Source of the DNA: Lachnospiraceae bacterium V9D3004
Lineage (GTDB): Bacteria; Bacillota; Clostridia; Lachnospirales; Lachnospiraceae
Assembly: GCA_000621985.1 (NCBI GenBank)
Contig: JHWW01000009.1
Coordinates: 1 to 64,000 of the forward strand
Length of the DNA stretch: 64,000 nt
Reading direction: 5' to 3'
Shown piece after piece: positions 51,652 through 60,717 of the stretch. Position numbers and translations under genes: made by a program. Each line of letters starts with the position of its first letter. The stretch's first letter is position 1. The notes under the pieces are model-generated. The model did not search any database and was not told the DNA's origin. It saw only the letters and a list, made by a program, of their open reading frames with translations.

Positions 51652-53451
51652 TTACAGCAACGTTGCAAACAATTTCAGAAAATGTTGTCTCATTCTTGTG
51701 AAAAACGGTCTTTGCAGCCATTCTTCATAACTAATCTCCGTACTTTCTTTCACCGTATTGTAAAAATCGGCATATATATCATCGAGCGTGTTCTTATCGG
51801 TTAACCATATGCCATTTTCAAAATGCAGATAAAAACTCCTGTAATCCATATTAACCGTACCTACTACACCACAGAATTCATTTATTATCACCTTGGAATG
51901 TAAGAACCCGGGCGTATATTCATATATTTTCACACCCGCCGAAAGAAGCGGTCCGTAATTATATGATGTCAGAAGCTTGACATTCTTCTTGTCCGGGATT
52001 CCGGGTGTTATTATCGTAACCTCGACACCTCTGTGAACTGCATCTATAAGCGCCTGTATCATATTCTCCTCAAGAACAAGATAAGGCGTCATTATGCATA
52101 CCCTCTCATCGGCATCGGATATTATCTGCCTGTATACAGTTTCAAAATAATGAACTCTCGTATTGATCGGGCCGTCCGATATAACATGACAGAAATTGTT
52201 ATTCTCTCTGAATTTGCCTCCGTATCTGTATCTTGGATAATCAACCTTATCATTCGGCTCACATATACTCCACATCTGAAGAAATGTCAATGTAAGCCCC
52301 CATACTCCGTCGCCTTCTATGCGAATACCGCAATCCTTCCATACGCCGAAGCGCTGTATCAGATTGGCATATTCATCGGCAATATTGATCCCTCCCGTAT
52401 ATCCGATCTTTCCGTCTATAACAACGATCTTCTGATGAGTACGGTAATTCATGATAAGCTTATCGGTGTATTTATATATAGGGTTGAACATCATAGTCTT
52501 TATCCCCTCGGAATTAAGTCTTGCCGAGAAGTCTTTATCGGTTCGCATCATAGCGCCGAAATCATCATATATGAATACAACCTCAACACCTTCGGACACT
52601 TTAAGCAGCAGTATCTCATGAAGCATGTCCCATATATCACCCTGGGCCACTATGAAAAAATTGACAAGAATAAAGTCTTTTGCGGTAAGCATATCTTCAA
52701 ACATATCTTTGAACAGATATTCACCCATCGAATAATATTTGAATTCATTGTTCTTATAAACCGGCAAATGACTTGAACTGAGATATTTTGATATTCTCTT
52801 CGTCTCAGGCATAGTTTCATACAAAAGTCTGCTTACTTCTTCATTATCCGGGATATATGAACGGCTTTCCCTCATTTTATCCACAACAAATCTGAACTTC
52901 CGTCTCCTGGGACGTTTCCTTCCCCACAAGTAATACATTATATGCCCGGATACAGGAAGCAAAAGCGCTATTGACATCCATCCCAGTTTGAATGAAGCGT
53001 TCTTGCTTGCATTCGTCAACGCAAGTGCAAGAAAAAAGCTCAACAGTTCGAGTATGACATAAAAAAACATCGTATATTGTCTTAAGAAAAACGGCAGTAT
53101 TATTATCAATGAGAATTGTATAAATGCAAGGAAAGCAGCCACAAGGACTCTCAAAACTCCACTGAAACTGTTACGTATACGTCCTCTCACATTTGTCATT
53201 GCGGCTTCTCTTATGTCCTGGATCTTCTGCTTCTGTTCAAGATAATCCTGTCTAAGCTGTACCTTCTGTTCCCTGTGTTCCTGAAAAGTCTCAAGCCATG
53301 TTGAATCGCTGCTTTTCATCTGTTCCCTGAATTCCTGGCGCAGCTGTCCCTTCTGCTCCTTATATTCATGGCGCAGTTCTTTTTTCTCTATAGTCTGTCT
53401 GTCTTCCTGACGGGCCTGTTCAAGTCCATCAATTCTTTCTTTTATATCCAT
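51652..53451 (-). CDS. cls: Cardiolipin synthase with N-terminal coiled coil
   Basis: A 599-residue membrane phospholipase D-family enzyme making cardiolipin from phosphatidylglycerol. Two or three membrane helices (about 90-170) precede two PLD domains. The first catalytic motif, YRTHQKIVVIDGKIGYTGG near residue 338, is canonical HKD; the second, FLHSKVIINEFCGVVGTVNM near 518, has Glu in place of Asp. Residues 1-75 form an extra Gln/Arg/Lys/Glu-rich coiled coil absent from standard Cls. ATG 53451 has AGGGGA six bases upstream; a promoter lies at 53525-53553. Confidence 0.92.
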   Translation of the reverse strand: MDIKERIDGLEQARQEDRQTIEKKELRHEYKEQKGQLRQEFREQMKSSDSTWLETFQEHREQKVQLRQDYLEQKQKIQDIREAAMTNVRGRIRNSFSGVLRVLVAAFLAFIQFSLIIILPFFLRQYTMFFYVILELLSFFLALALTNASKNASFKLGWMSIALLLPVSGHIMYYLWGRKRPRRRKFRFVVDKMRESRSYIPDNEEVSRLLYETMPETKRISKYLSSSHLPVYKNNEFKYYSMGEYLFKDMFEDMLTAKDFILVNFFIVAQGDIWDMLHEILLLKVSEGVEVVFIYDDFGAMMRTDKDFSARLNSEGIKTMMFNPIYKYTDKLIMNYRTHQKIVVIDGKIGYTGGINIADEYANLIQRFGVWKDCGIRIEGDGVWGLTLTFLQMWSICEPNDKVDYPRYRYGGKFRENNNFCHVISDGPINTRVHYFETVYRQIISDADERVCIMTPYLVLEENMIQALIDAVHRGVEVTIITPGIPDKKNVKLLTSYNYGPLLSAGVKIYEYTPGFLHSKVIINEFCGVVGTVNMDYRSFYLHFENGIWLTDKNTLDDIYADFYNTVKESTEISYEEWLQRPFFTRMRQHFLKLFATLL

Positions 53452-53524
53452 TATATCCCCTGATCGTCTCACCAATACTGACATGTAACCGTACAATATG
53501 CCAAACAGCTACATTAACCTATAC

Positions 53525-53553
53525 ATTGTATCATGTTTTTTCGTATAGTACAA
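53525..53553 (-). promoter_or_regulatory. Promoter of the cls gene
   Basis: TTGTAC (53553-53548), 17-base spacer, TACAAT (53530-53525) on the minus strand; leader about 65 bases. It is back to back with a plus-strand promoter at 53558-53586. Confidence 0.55.
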
Positions 53554-53557
53554 ATAC

Positions 53558-53586
53558 TTGCTTATATTCTTTTCTTCATGTATCAT
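53558..53586 (+). promoter_or_regulatory. Promoter of the exonuclease-like gene
   Basis: TTGCTT (53558-53563), 17-base spacer, TATCAT (53581-53586); the start site near 53593 leaves about 20 bases before ATG 53615, enough for the AAGGAG site. Confidence 0.45.
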
Positions 53587-53614
53587 TATCGTAGTACTTT
53601 TACAAGGAGTTCAC

Positions 53615-54757
53615 ATGAAAACATATACACACACATTTGAATGTAAGGATATGATCTCTCCCGTATTCTCGGAGTGGGATTTTTATCCGTATAATAAATA
53701 TTCCCACAGTAATATGTGCTTCTTTGATATCGAAACCACGGGGCTTTCGGCGGCTGCATCATCTATATATCTGATCGGCGCCGGTCATTATGAAGAGGAC
53801 AGATTCGTTGTCATACAATGGTTTGCTGATGATTATGAGAGCGAGAAAGACATTCTGAATGCATTTCTTACACATATAGCAGCTTATAAGGTGCTCCTTC
53901 AATATAACGGCAATACTTTCGATCTGCCTTATGTAAAGAGCAAATGCAGAACATACCGCATTCCATGCGACATCCTTGGCACACTTGTCCATATTGACCT
54001 GTATTCATCACTGCGACGTTATTCCGGTCTTCTGAACCTGCCCAACAAAAAACTTATCTCCTTCGAACAATATGTCGGGCTTAACAGAGATGACAAGTAT
54101 AACGGCGGAGAGCTGATTCAGGTATATTCCGAATACATGCAGAACAAATATCTTAAAAAAGATAATGACGATCTTCTTCATATGCTGCTATTGCATAATT
54201 ATGAGGATATCACCGGTCTGTCCCAGGTTGCTTCATTAATGTTCCTTAAAGAACTTGATAAATTAAATCTTGATGTAATTAGTTGTGGTGTTTCTTCTGA
54301 CACTATGACCATCATTTATAAATGCGATATGCCCGCAGCTTATTCGTTCTCTCTCGATATTCCATGTATATCTGATGATAACGGTGACTGTATGGCATAT
54401 ATCAACTGCAGATGGGGAAACAAGTGCATTGAGCTCGTGGTTCCAATTATTAATTATACTTTTAATTATTACTTTGCAGATTATAAGGATTACTATTACA
54501 TGATCAACGAAGGAACCATCATGCATAAAAGCGTTGCGATATATACCGATTCCTCTGTGAGACGTAAAGCAAAAAAAGCCGAATGCTTCGTGACCAATAC
54601 GGGAAAATACATTCCCATAAAAAAACACGGTTGCTATTCGGCAGATATGCACATATTCAGAAAAGATTATACTTCCAAAGAGTATTTTATAGAATACGAT
54701 GAGTCATTCACAGATGACAGTGAATGGCTCATCAGATATTATCGTCAGTTATTCTGA
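53615..54757 (+). CDS. YprB-like DEDDh ribonuclease H-fold exonuclease
   Basis: A 380-residue protein. Residues about 35-205 form a YprB-type ribonuclease H-like domain: FFDIETTGLS (first Asp and Glu), LLQYNGNTFDLPYVKSKC (second Asp), and HNYEDITGLSQVA (third Asp) around residue 200. The acidic active-site residues are all present, so a 3'-5' nuclease acting on DNA or RNA is likely. The C-terminal 180 residues are not recognised and are rich in Tyr, Asp and beta-type sequence. ATG 53615 has AAGGAG six bases upstream. It is the only plus-strand gene in its neighbourhood, divergent from cls and convergent with the DJ-1 gene. Confidence 0.82.
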   Translation: MKTYTHTFECKDMISPVFSEWDFYPYNKYSHSNMCFFDIETTGLSAAASSIYLIGAGHYEEDRFVVIQWFADDYESEKDILNAFLTHIAAYKVLLQYNGNTFDLPYVKSKCRTYRIPCDILGTLVHIDLYSSLRRYSGLLNLPNKKLISFEQYVGLNRDDKYNGGELIQVYSEYMQNKYLKKDNDDLLHMLLLHNYEDITGLSQVASLMFLKELDKLNLDVISCGVSSDTMTIIYKCDMPAAYSFSLDIPCISDDNGDCMAYINCRWGNKCIELVVPIINYTFNYYFADYKDYYYMINEGTIMHKSVAIYTDSSVRRKAKKAECFVTNTGKYIPIKKHGCYSADMHIFRKDYTSKEYFIEYDESFTDDSEWLIRYYRQLF

Positions 54758-54786
54758 TACGCATGTAAGAATGTGTAGCAAATCTT

Positions 54787-55338
54787 TTATCTTGTATAGA
54801 TCACTTTGTCAAGCACGTCATCTGCAAGAGCTTTGTCACGAAGCTTAGCTATGATGGCGCCTGCAAAATCAATGGCTGTTCCAAGACCTCTGCTGGTGAT
54901 TACGTTGTCGCATTCGACTACGGATTCCGTCAGATACTCTCCTGCATGAAGATTGTCTTCACAACCCGGATAGCAGGTTGCTTTTCTTCCTTCAAGGATT
55001 CCGTTAACACCGAGTACGGTAGGTGCAGCGCATATAGCTGCAAGAAGCTTTCCGTTCTCATTGAATTCCTTAAGCTTGTCCGTAAGCGGGCTGCATGCCA
55101 TAAGATGTTTTGTTCCCGGCATTCCTCCCGGAAGAACGAGAATCTTAAGCTCATCCCAGTTCACATCTTCCATAAGCCTGTCAAGCTTAATTCCGATCCC
55201 ATGTGAACCTGTAATATCATAGCTTCCGTTTATCGATACCATATCGATATCGATCCCTGCTCTTCTTAAGAGATCAACTACCGTAAGCGCTTCGATCTCT
55301 TCAACTCCATCTGCGAGAAATATTGCTGCTTCTGCCAT
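54787..55338 (-). CDS. DJ-1/PfpI family protein
   Basis: A 183-residue protein of the DJ-1/ThiJ superfamily (glyoxalase III, deglycase or chaperone-like activity). The nucleophile cysteine is in LLAAICAAPTVLG near residue 104, the nearby glutamate in GVEEIEALTVVDLLRRAG at residue about 15, and the conserved LVLPGGMPGTKHL near 66. The whole family fold is present. ATG 55338 has AAAGGAAGG about eleven bases upstream; an 18-codon extension overlaps the recU end and is less likely. It is the last gene of the long minus-strand run starting at 62420. Confidence 0.9.
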   Translation of the reverse strand: MAEAAIFLADGVEEIEALTVVDLLRRAGIDIDMVSINGSYDITGSHGIGIKLDRLMEDVNWDELKILVLPGGMPGTKHLMACSPLTDKLKEFNENGKLLAAICAAPTVLGVNGILEGRKATCYPGCEDNLHAGEYLTESVVECDNVITSRGLGTAIDFAGAIIAKLRDKALADDVLDKVIYTR

Positions 55339-55392
55339 AAAATATATACCTTCCTTTCTACTAAATTGATCATATATCTGTTCAGCACCCAC

Positions 55393-55923
55393 TCATCTCT
55401 CCATAAGATCCAGCTGAAGTGGTTCGAGATAATGTACGAACACTCCGTTGTGCGGAGATATCTGGAATCTCGGGTCAAGTTCATCATAAGCGAAACTCTT
55501 TGGTCCACCTGAGGCAGCTCTCTGCCATAGTCTATCCAATTCTTTGAATGTTAAATAATAGTATATGTCAAGTTTAACAAAATATATTATCAGAAAAGCA
55601 ACGCCCTGCTGCTTCTCATACTCTCTCATGTATTCAACCTGATGCTCGTGAATGTTCTGTATGGGGAATCTGTCACCGGCACATTCTTTCGCGTCAAAAC
55701 ACACCGGCACGCCCTGTACCACGCCTATATAATCTACCGTACTCTTCTGATCAAAAAATGCGAGTGTGATACGTCTCGTGTCATGATCGATATTGATAGG
55801 TTTGATCGGCGTAGGAATCTTCTGAACCAGAGCAAGCTCCTTCTCACGGTATCTGTCATTGGTCAGGTTGATCAGCTCTTCAAGCGAAGACCCTCTGAGT
55901 CCTCTTGAATTCCATGAAGACAT
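55393..55923 (-). CDS. recU: Holliday junction resolvase RecU
   Basis: A 176-residue nuclease that cuts four-way junctions in Firmicutes. Seen: SRGLRGSSLEELINLTNDRY at residues 6-25, PTPIKPI near 38, the metal-binding FDQKSTVDYIGVVQGVPV near 58-75 and FDAKECAGDRFPIQNIHEHQ near 78-97. The catalytic Asp/Glu/Lys set is present. Length is a little short of the 200 residues of Bacillus RecU because of a shorter N-terminus. ATG 55923 has GGGAGG eight bases upstream. It acts with RuvAB, encoded 5 kb away. Confidence 0.94.
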   Translation of the reverse strand: MSSWNSRGLRGSSLEELINLTNDRYREKELALVQKIPTPIKPINIDHDTRRITLAFFDQKSTVDYIGVVQGVPVCFDAKECAGDRFPIQNIHEHQVEYMREYEKQQGVAFLIIYFVKLDIYYYLTFKELDRLWQRAASGGPKSFAYDELDPRFQISPHNGVFVHYLEPLQLDLMER

Positions 55924-55941
55924 CTTAATATACCTCCCGGT

Positions 55942-57015
55942 TTATTCATAACCTTCGTCTGTAACCCTCTTCAATTCATCGGGATAAGGCGCTTTGATCG
56001 ACCTGTTCGATACACCTGCCAGTATTCCCGTTTCATTTCCAAAACGAAGCTCATAAGCATGAAGCAAATGATGTCTTAATCTCTTATCTTTCTTAGCACC
56101 GTATTTTACATCTCCGATCACCGGATGTCCGATCGCCGACATATGAGCCCTTATCTGGTGGGTCTTTCCCGTTATCAGCTCCACTTCAAGGATCGTTCCG
56201 TACCTGCATGTTCCAATTGGTTTATATATTGTTTCGATATATTCAACTGATTCTTTTATCCCATTGTCGTTTACGATCGTAACCATATTGTCTGTTTCAT
56301 TTTTTACAAGATATCCTTTGAGATGTCCGCCTGTCGTAACACTTCCGGTTACAACGCATCGATAGAACTTCTTAACTCTTTTGTCACGGATAGCCTCTGA
56401 CAACGCCTGAAGCCCTCGTACACTCTTTCCTGCCGCGACGACTCCGCTTGTATTACGGTCAAGCCTGTTGCATATTCCCGGTTTGTACCCCCGACCGGCT
56501 TCGCCATCCAAGAGATATTCTCTCATATATTCCGAAAAAATATCGACGAGTGATATATCATCCTTATTTGCTTTCTGCGACAAAAGCCCTGCCGGCTTGT
56601 TAAAAAATATAATGTGATCGTCCTCATACAATATATCAACCGTATACCCGCCGTAGATAAGCTTTCCGTATAAGCCACTGTCTTCTACGTCCTTGTGTAT
56701 GAGAGCCATGGCTTCGCTGCTCTTTTGCACATACGTTTTCCTGCCATTTTGCCCGGCGTTTTTGCTGTCATTCAAAGCAGATGCCGCACTGCTCTTCCCT
56801 GCAAACTTCTCGATAGTCTCATCGGATAGGAACATCTTAACAACATCACCGGACTCAAGTAGCTCATTACCTGCCGCCTTCTTTCCGTTAAGCGTGATGT
56901 TCTTCTTCCTTAACATCTTATATATGAATCCGGTACCGGCACCTGCAAGATATTTCTTAAGATACTTGTCAAATCTCTGTCCGGACTCAAGCTCCGATAT
57001 GGTATATTCTCTCAT
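55942..57015 (-). CDS. RluC/RluD-type pseudouridine synthase
   Basis: A 357-residue rRNA uridine isomerase. Residues 1-75 are an S4 RNA-binding domain (QRFDKYLKKYL...GFIYKMLRKKNITLNGK). An insertion of about 35 Ser/Ala/Asn/Lys-rich residues follows. The catalytic aspartate is in CNRLDRNTSGVV near residue 185; YRCVVTGSV, TGKTHQIRAHMSAIGHPV and DVKYG motifs follow. Its start overlaps the stop of the upstream gene by four bases (ATGA). The modified position in rRNA cannot be told. Confidence 0.93.
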   Translation of the reverse strand: MREYTISELESGQRFDKYLKKYLAGAGTGFIYKMLRKKNITLNGKKAAGNELLESGDVVKMFLSDETIEKFAGKSSAASALNDSKNAGQNGRKTYVQKSSEAMALIHKDVEDSGLYGKLIYGGYTVDILYEDDHIIFFNKPAGLLSQKANKDDISLVDIFSEYMREYLLDGEAGRGYKPGICNRLDRNTSGVVAAGKSVRGLQALSEAIRDKRVKKFYRCVVTGSVTTGGHLKGYLVKNETDNMVTIVNDNGIKESVEYIETIYKPIGTCRYGTILEVELITGKTHQIRAHMSAIGHPVIGDVKYGAKKDKRLRHHLLHAYELRFGNETGILAGVSNRSIKAPYPDELKRVTDEGYE

Positions 57016-57578
57016 ACAACAAGCGTCCTTATATGTTTAAAGCATGTATCCTGAACTTCATCCGGTTCATAATCCTTGTCGGGAATGCATTTTACAAACT
57101 GCTTCTCATCATCGAATATCTTAACGGTATATCCTTCGATATGATTATCCTTAAGACTCTTATCGAGATATTTACCGATATATTCCTTATCCTGCTTACT
57201 GTTGGCAACAAGGCCAAGCACCTGATTATTGCTTATCAGAATAAAATCAAGTCCCATGACTTTCTCCGGTGAAGTAATGACCATGTCCGTCATAAGGATC
57301 AGATTATCATTTATCATGTTCTTCATATTATCATAACGTTCTTTTGATACCGACTTATACGGAAACATAACTATAATCGCAACCACATGCTTGATCGCCG
57401 GAAGAAGCATGAGTACTGCGAGAACCGTACAGATGTTAGCTCTGTCGAATTCATGAATGAAAAGACCCGTTATGAACATTACTACTGCTATCACCAGAAG
57501 TAACAATATCCACAGCGCATGCCTTACCTTGCTCCTTTTAATGTATGTAAATGATCCTCTCTCTATCTCTTTGAACAT
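57012..57578 (-). CDS. Unknown membrane protein
   Basis: A 188-residue protein not assigned to a named family. Residues about 20-43 and 48-72 are two membrane helices with little between them (VRHALWILLLLVIAVVMFIT and ICTVLAVLMLLPAIKHVVAI), followed by a soluble domain of about 115 residues that seems cytoplasmic (VIFDDEK, MVITSPEKVMGLDFILISNN). ATG 57578 has GGAGG five bases upstream; its A is the last base of the HAD gene's stop codon, and its own stop overlaps the next start by four bases. Such tight packing implies an equal expression level with the HAD phosphatase and pseudouridine synthase. Confidence 0.75.
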   Translation of the reverse strand: MFKEIERGSFTYIKRSKVRHALWILLLLVIAVVMFITGLFIHEFDRANICTVLAVLMLLPAIKHVVAIIVMFPYKSVSKERYDNMKNMINDNLILMTDMVITSPEKVMGLDFILISNNQVLGLVANSKQDKEYIGKYLDKSLKDNHIEGYTVKIFDDEKQFVKCIPDKDYEPDEVQDTCFKHIRTLVV

Positions 57579-58240
57579 CAGAACCTCCAATTGATAATTT
57601 TGTCATCGGTAAAACCATCTATTGCATAATCGGCCGCCATGCATTTTTCTTTCCATGTCTTCGCCGAATATATGTCGGCGACCGCACACGTTCTCATTCC
57701 GGCATTGTTACCGGCGCATATTCCCTGATACAGATCTTCGAATACGATGCAGTTTTCAGGTGATATGCCCAATGACTGTGCCACCATCAGATATATGTCC
57801 GGTGCCGGTTTTCCTGCTCCGACCTCATCAGCGGTATGTACCACATCAAAATACCTGTCCAGTCCTTTTGCTTCAAGTATCGTCTGACATAATTCTCTTG
57901 AATTACTCGTACCGATCCCTGTTTTGATCCCTGCCGCTTTCAAACGTTTAAGAAATTCTATGACACCTTCTTTCGGCGGCACCTCATATCTGTATTTGTG
58001 ATATGCCATCTCATTCCAGTCCGCTTTAATGGTGTCAAGAGTGTCCGGCAGATTGAATCTTTCCTTAAAATATACAGCAGTCTCGTTAAAACTCATTCCC
58101 TCTATATCAGTCTGATAACTCTTCTCAAAGGGAATGTCGAATCTTGCCAGATATTCGATATCTATCGCTTCCCACATCCACATGGAATCGATTATCGTTC
58201 CGTCAAGATCGAATATTGCCGCCTCTATGTCAGTAAACAT
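57578..58240 (-). CDS. HAD superfamily phosphatase (beta-phosphoglucomutase-like)
   Basis: A 220-residue HAD subfamily IA hydrolase. Motif I AIFDLDGTIIDSM (residues 8-20), motif II GIGTSNS near 108, motif III Lys in GAGKPAPDIYLMVAQSLG near 142, and motif IV ENCIVFEDLYQGICAG near 165 are intact. A helical cap lies between residues 20 and 90. Substrate unknown; sugar phosphates or phosphoglycolate are common for this type. The ATG immediately follows the stop codon of the alarmone synthetase gene and uses GGAGG within that gene's last codons. Confidence 0.92.
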   Translation of the reverse strand: MFTDIEAAIFDLDGTIIDSMWMWEAIDIEYLARFDIPFEKSYQTDIEGMSFNETAVYFKERFNLPDTLDTIKADWNEMAYHKYRYEVPPKEGVIEFLKRLKAAGIKTGIGTSNSRELCQTILEAKGLDRYFDVVHTADEVGAGKPAPDIYLMVAQSLGISPENCIVFEDLYQGICAGNNAGMRTCAVADIYSAKTWKEKCMAADYAIDGFTDDKIINWRF

Positions 58241-59053
58241 TTATATATCCTCCCGCAGAGACTGCACTCTGTAGCCCTCTGCAATAACGTCCAGTTCATT
58301 TCCGAACCTGTTGAGCATCTCCATATCATTGCTCTCGTACAACCTATAGAATTCCGTCTGTATCTTGTCAATCTCCCTTTTATTGGCTACTCCGTACAGA
58401 CTGTTGATATTATGCAGGATCTCGGTAATAATGACATCGTTCTGATGCATTGATTTCTGCGCATCAACAATCTCTCCGCGAACGGATGACATCTCATTGT
58501 CAAGCTTTAATATTGCATCCGCAGCCGCATACAGCCTGCTTGACAGATGCTCGGGCATCTGCCCTCTGTATTTGTATTGCAGTGAATGTTCGATCGTTCC
58601 CCAGAAATTCATCGCAAGTGTTCTTACCTGTATCTCAACTTTGATCCTTTTTGCACTGTCAATAAGATTGACTTCATATTCAACGATAAAATGATAGCTT
58701 CTGTATCCGCTTTCCTTGCTTTTGGTAACATAATCCCGTTCTTCCACAACCTTCATATCGGTACGGTTTCTGATAATATTGGCTACATTGTAAATATCTT
58801 CCACAAATTGACATATTATTCTAATTCCGGCTATGTCCTTGATCCTGTTTTCTACTTCATTTATTCCGATACCTTTTTTTTGTGCTTTCTCCAGTATGCT
58901 CGATATCGTCTTGACTCTGCCCTCTACTCTTACGATAGGAGAATATTCTCCTGCGTTGTGACAATTCCTGATGATGTGATTGAATTTCATCGTGATCTCA
59001 TCAACAGCCTCATAATACGGGGCGAGCATTTCCCTCCATAATCTTGTTTCCAC
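58241..59053 (-). CDS. relQ: Small alarmone (p)ppGpp synthetase, RelQ-type
   Basis: A 270-residue stand-alone synthetase domain making (p)ppGpp from GTP/GDP and ATP; no hydrolase, TGS or ACT domain. Catalytic blocks: RVKTISSILEKAQKKGI near residue 46, DIAGIRIICQFVEDIYNVAN near 73, the KESGYRSYHFIVEY loop near 112 and VEIQVRTLAMNFWGTIEHSL near 138 with the essential Glu and Gln. The C-terminus has helices that form the RelQ tetramer. Translation starts at GTG 59053, with GGGGAG nine bases upstream. Lying downstream of phospholipid genes and fused by contact to the HAD gene. Confidence 0.92.
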   Translation of the reverse strand: METRLWREMLAPYYEAVDEITMKFNHIIRNCHNAGEYSPIVRVEGRVKTISSILEKAQKKGIGINEVENRIKDIAGIRIICQFVEDIYNVANIIRNRTDMKVVEERDYVTKSKESGYRSYHFIVEYEVNLIDSAKRIKVEIQVRTLAMNFWGTIEHSLQYKYRGQMPEHLSSRLYAAADAILKLDNEMSSVRGEIVDAQKSMHQNDVIITEILHNINSLYGVANKREIDKIQTEFYRLYESNDMEMLNRFGNELDVIAEGYRVQSLREDI

Positions 59054-59111
59054 TTATTATTCTCCCCTCTGAAACCACCTGTTATTAACCTATATACACT
59101 TAATACGCTAT

Positions 59112-59963
59112 TCAGTCATATATCTTTTTCGCTATTCTTTCGCCCATTCTGACAGGTATCTCTTCTTCCCTTTTCGTAGCTTCAAATACGTATTCCGGCA
59201 TTGTGATCGTATCATTTTTTATCAGAAGGATCACTGTGGAACCTCCGTATAAGAACAGTCCCTTTTCCTGTCCCCTGTACACTTCCGTCCTGCCATGGTG
59301 ATTACAGATCTTACCGACAAGCATGGCTCCGACTTCCATCTGTACGACCCTGCCGAAATTATTCGTATCAATTACTGTATATTCTCTGCAATTCTCCGTA
59401 AATACGGGAATCTTTTCAAGTGCGATGGGCCTCACTGTATGAAGAACCCCCGGTATGAAATGATTCTCCCCTTTCCTTCCTCTGTCTATATAACAATATC
59501 TGTGATAATTATCTACACACAAACGGAACACCAGGCAGATTCCATCCCGATATTCCTTCGCAAGTTCTTTATTATCAAGAAGTCTTTCCAAAGAATAACT
59601 GCTGTGTTTTACCGGTATAACGGTATCGGATTTGATCCTGTAGGCACTCAAAAGCCCGTCACACGGTGCGATAAGAGCATCACTTTCCATATATACAGGC
59701 CTTTTGCCGTTTTTGATCTTTCTTGTAAAAAAATCATTGAAGCTCGCGTACTTGCGGTTCTCATAGTCCGACATACGAATATGATTCTTTTTTATAAAAC
59801 TTTTGATAATACATGCTGATAACGGTGAATCCATGAACTTTCCGCATATATCCGATACACGTCTTGAAATGAGTACCTTAAGCCCCAACCTTCCGGGTAC
59901 GGTACCGTACAGAAGCCTGAGAACCGGGCCGTCCGGTTCCCTTGCAACAGATTTTCTAGCCAT
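59112..59963 (-). CDS. psd: Phosphatidylserine decarboxylase
   Basis: A 283-residue enzyme that converts phosphatidylserine to phosphatidylethanolamine at the membrane. Self-cleavage at the GGST site (about residue 239, LFLYGGSTVILLI) gives the pyruvoyl group. FNDFFTRKIKNGKRPV near residue 75, APCDGLLSAYRI near 100 and the histidine in VDNYHRYCYID near 155 are family blocks. ATG 59963 has GAGGCG seven bases upstream. The gene follows pssA by 49 bases, completing a PS to PE pathway. Confidence 0.96.
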   Translation of the reverse strand: MARKSVAREPDGPVLRLLYGTVPGRLGLKVLISRRVSDICGKFMDSPLSACIIKSFIKKNHIRMSDYENRKYASFNDFFTRKIKNGKRPVYMESDALIAPCDGLLSAYRIKSDTVIPVKHSSYSLERLLDNKELAKEYRDGICLVFRLCVDNYHRYCYIDRGRKGENHFIPGVLHTVRPIALEKIPVFTENCREYTVIDTNNFGRVVQMEVGAMLVGKICNHHGRTEVYRGQEKGLFLYGGSTVILLIKNDTITMPEYVFEATKREEEIPVRMGERIAKKIYD

Positions 59964-60012
59964 ATAACACGCCTCTTCCCATTTTTTCTGTTAAGCATCA
60001 CAAGGATCATTG

Positions 60013-60717
60013 CTACTTCTTTAAACAAAACCAGCCGATAGCCAGGATCAAAAATTCAATCAGACCAATTCCGACCATAACCAATATTCCGTTAAGTTCG
60101 AACTTCTTCAACTGGAACTTTGCAAGGAACAGCACCCCGGTAATAAACATTACAACAAAATAAACCGGTGTTATATCATATGGAATCAAAAATTGCAATA
60201 ACAAAACCGTCGGGAATATTAATGCTGCAGAAGTAACGGGAAGACCTGTGTAATATTTTCTGGCTCCCTCTTCCTTCTTCTGTCTCTCTTCCTCGGTCAC
60301 ATTAAACCATGCAAGCCTTATTAAGGCAGCAAGAATATAGAGCATAACAACCGCAAAGCAAAGCAACGCTACCGGAAATTCAAAATTCCCGCCGCCGTCT
60401 GCCTTGAATCTCGGTATCTCATCTATCGTAGGACATACTCTTATCATTGCGTTACCGATACATGCCGGAAGAACTCCGAATGCAACCAGATCCGACAGTG
60501 AGTCGATCTGAATGCCGTATTTTTTCTGCATATCGGTACGATCCGGTTTGGTTCTTGCAACCTTTCCGTCAAATGCATCGCACAAACCGCAAAACATCAG
60601 AAAGAACACACCCATGTACGGATGCCCCGTTCCGTTAAGTGATACAATTATTCCAAGTCCCGATGAGACCAGTGACAGATATGTAAGTATAACTGTATAG
60701 TCATAATATCCTATCAT
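60013..60717 (-). CDS. pssA: CDP-diacylglycerol-serine O-phosphatidyltransferase
   Basis: A 234-residue membrane enzyme making phosphatidylserine from CDP-diacylglycerol and serine. The CDP-alcohol phosphotransferase motif runs from DAFDGKVARTKP to YGIQIDSLSD (residues about 47-77), with all three catalytic aspartates. About seven membrane helices. Its start overlaps the flippase-like gene stop by four bases (60714-60717, ATGA), so both are translated together. Confidence 0.95.
   Translation of the reverse strand: MIGYYDYTVILTYLSLVSSGLGIIVSLNGTGHPYMGVFFLMFCGLCDAFDGKVARTKPDRTDMQKKYGIQIDSLSDLVAFGVLPACIGNAMIRVCPTIDEIPRFKADGGGNFEFPVALLCFAVVMLYILAALIRLAWFNVTEEERQKKEEGARKYYTGLPVTSAALIFPTVLLLQFLIPYDITPVYFVVMFITGVLFLAKFQLKKFELNGILVMVGIGLIEFLILAIGWFCLKK

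Noticed and set aside
53759-54652. Minus-strand open frames inside the exonuclease gene
   Set aside because: No ribosome sites; they run opposite a frame with intact active-site motifs.
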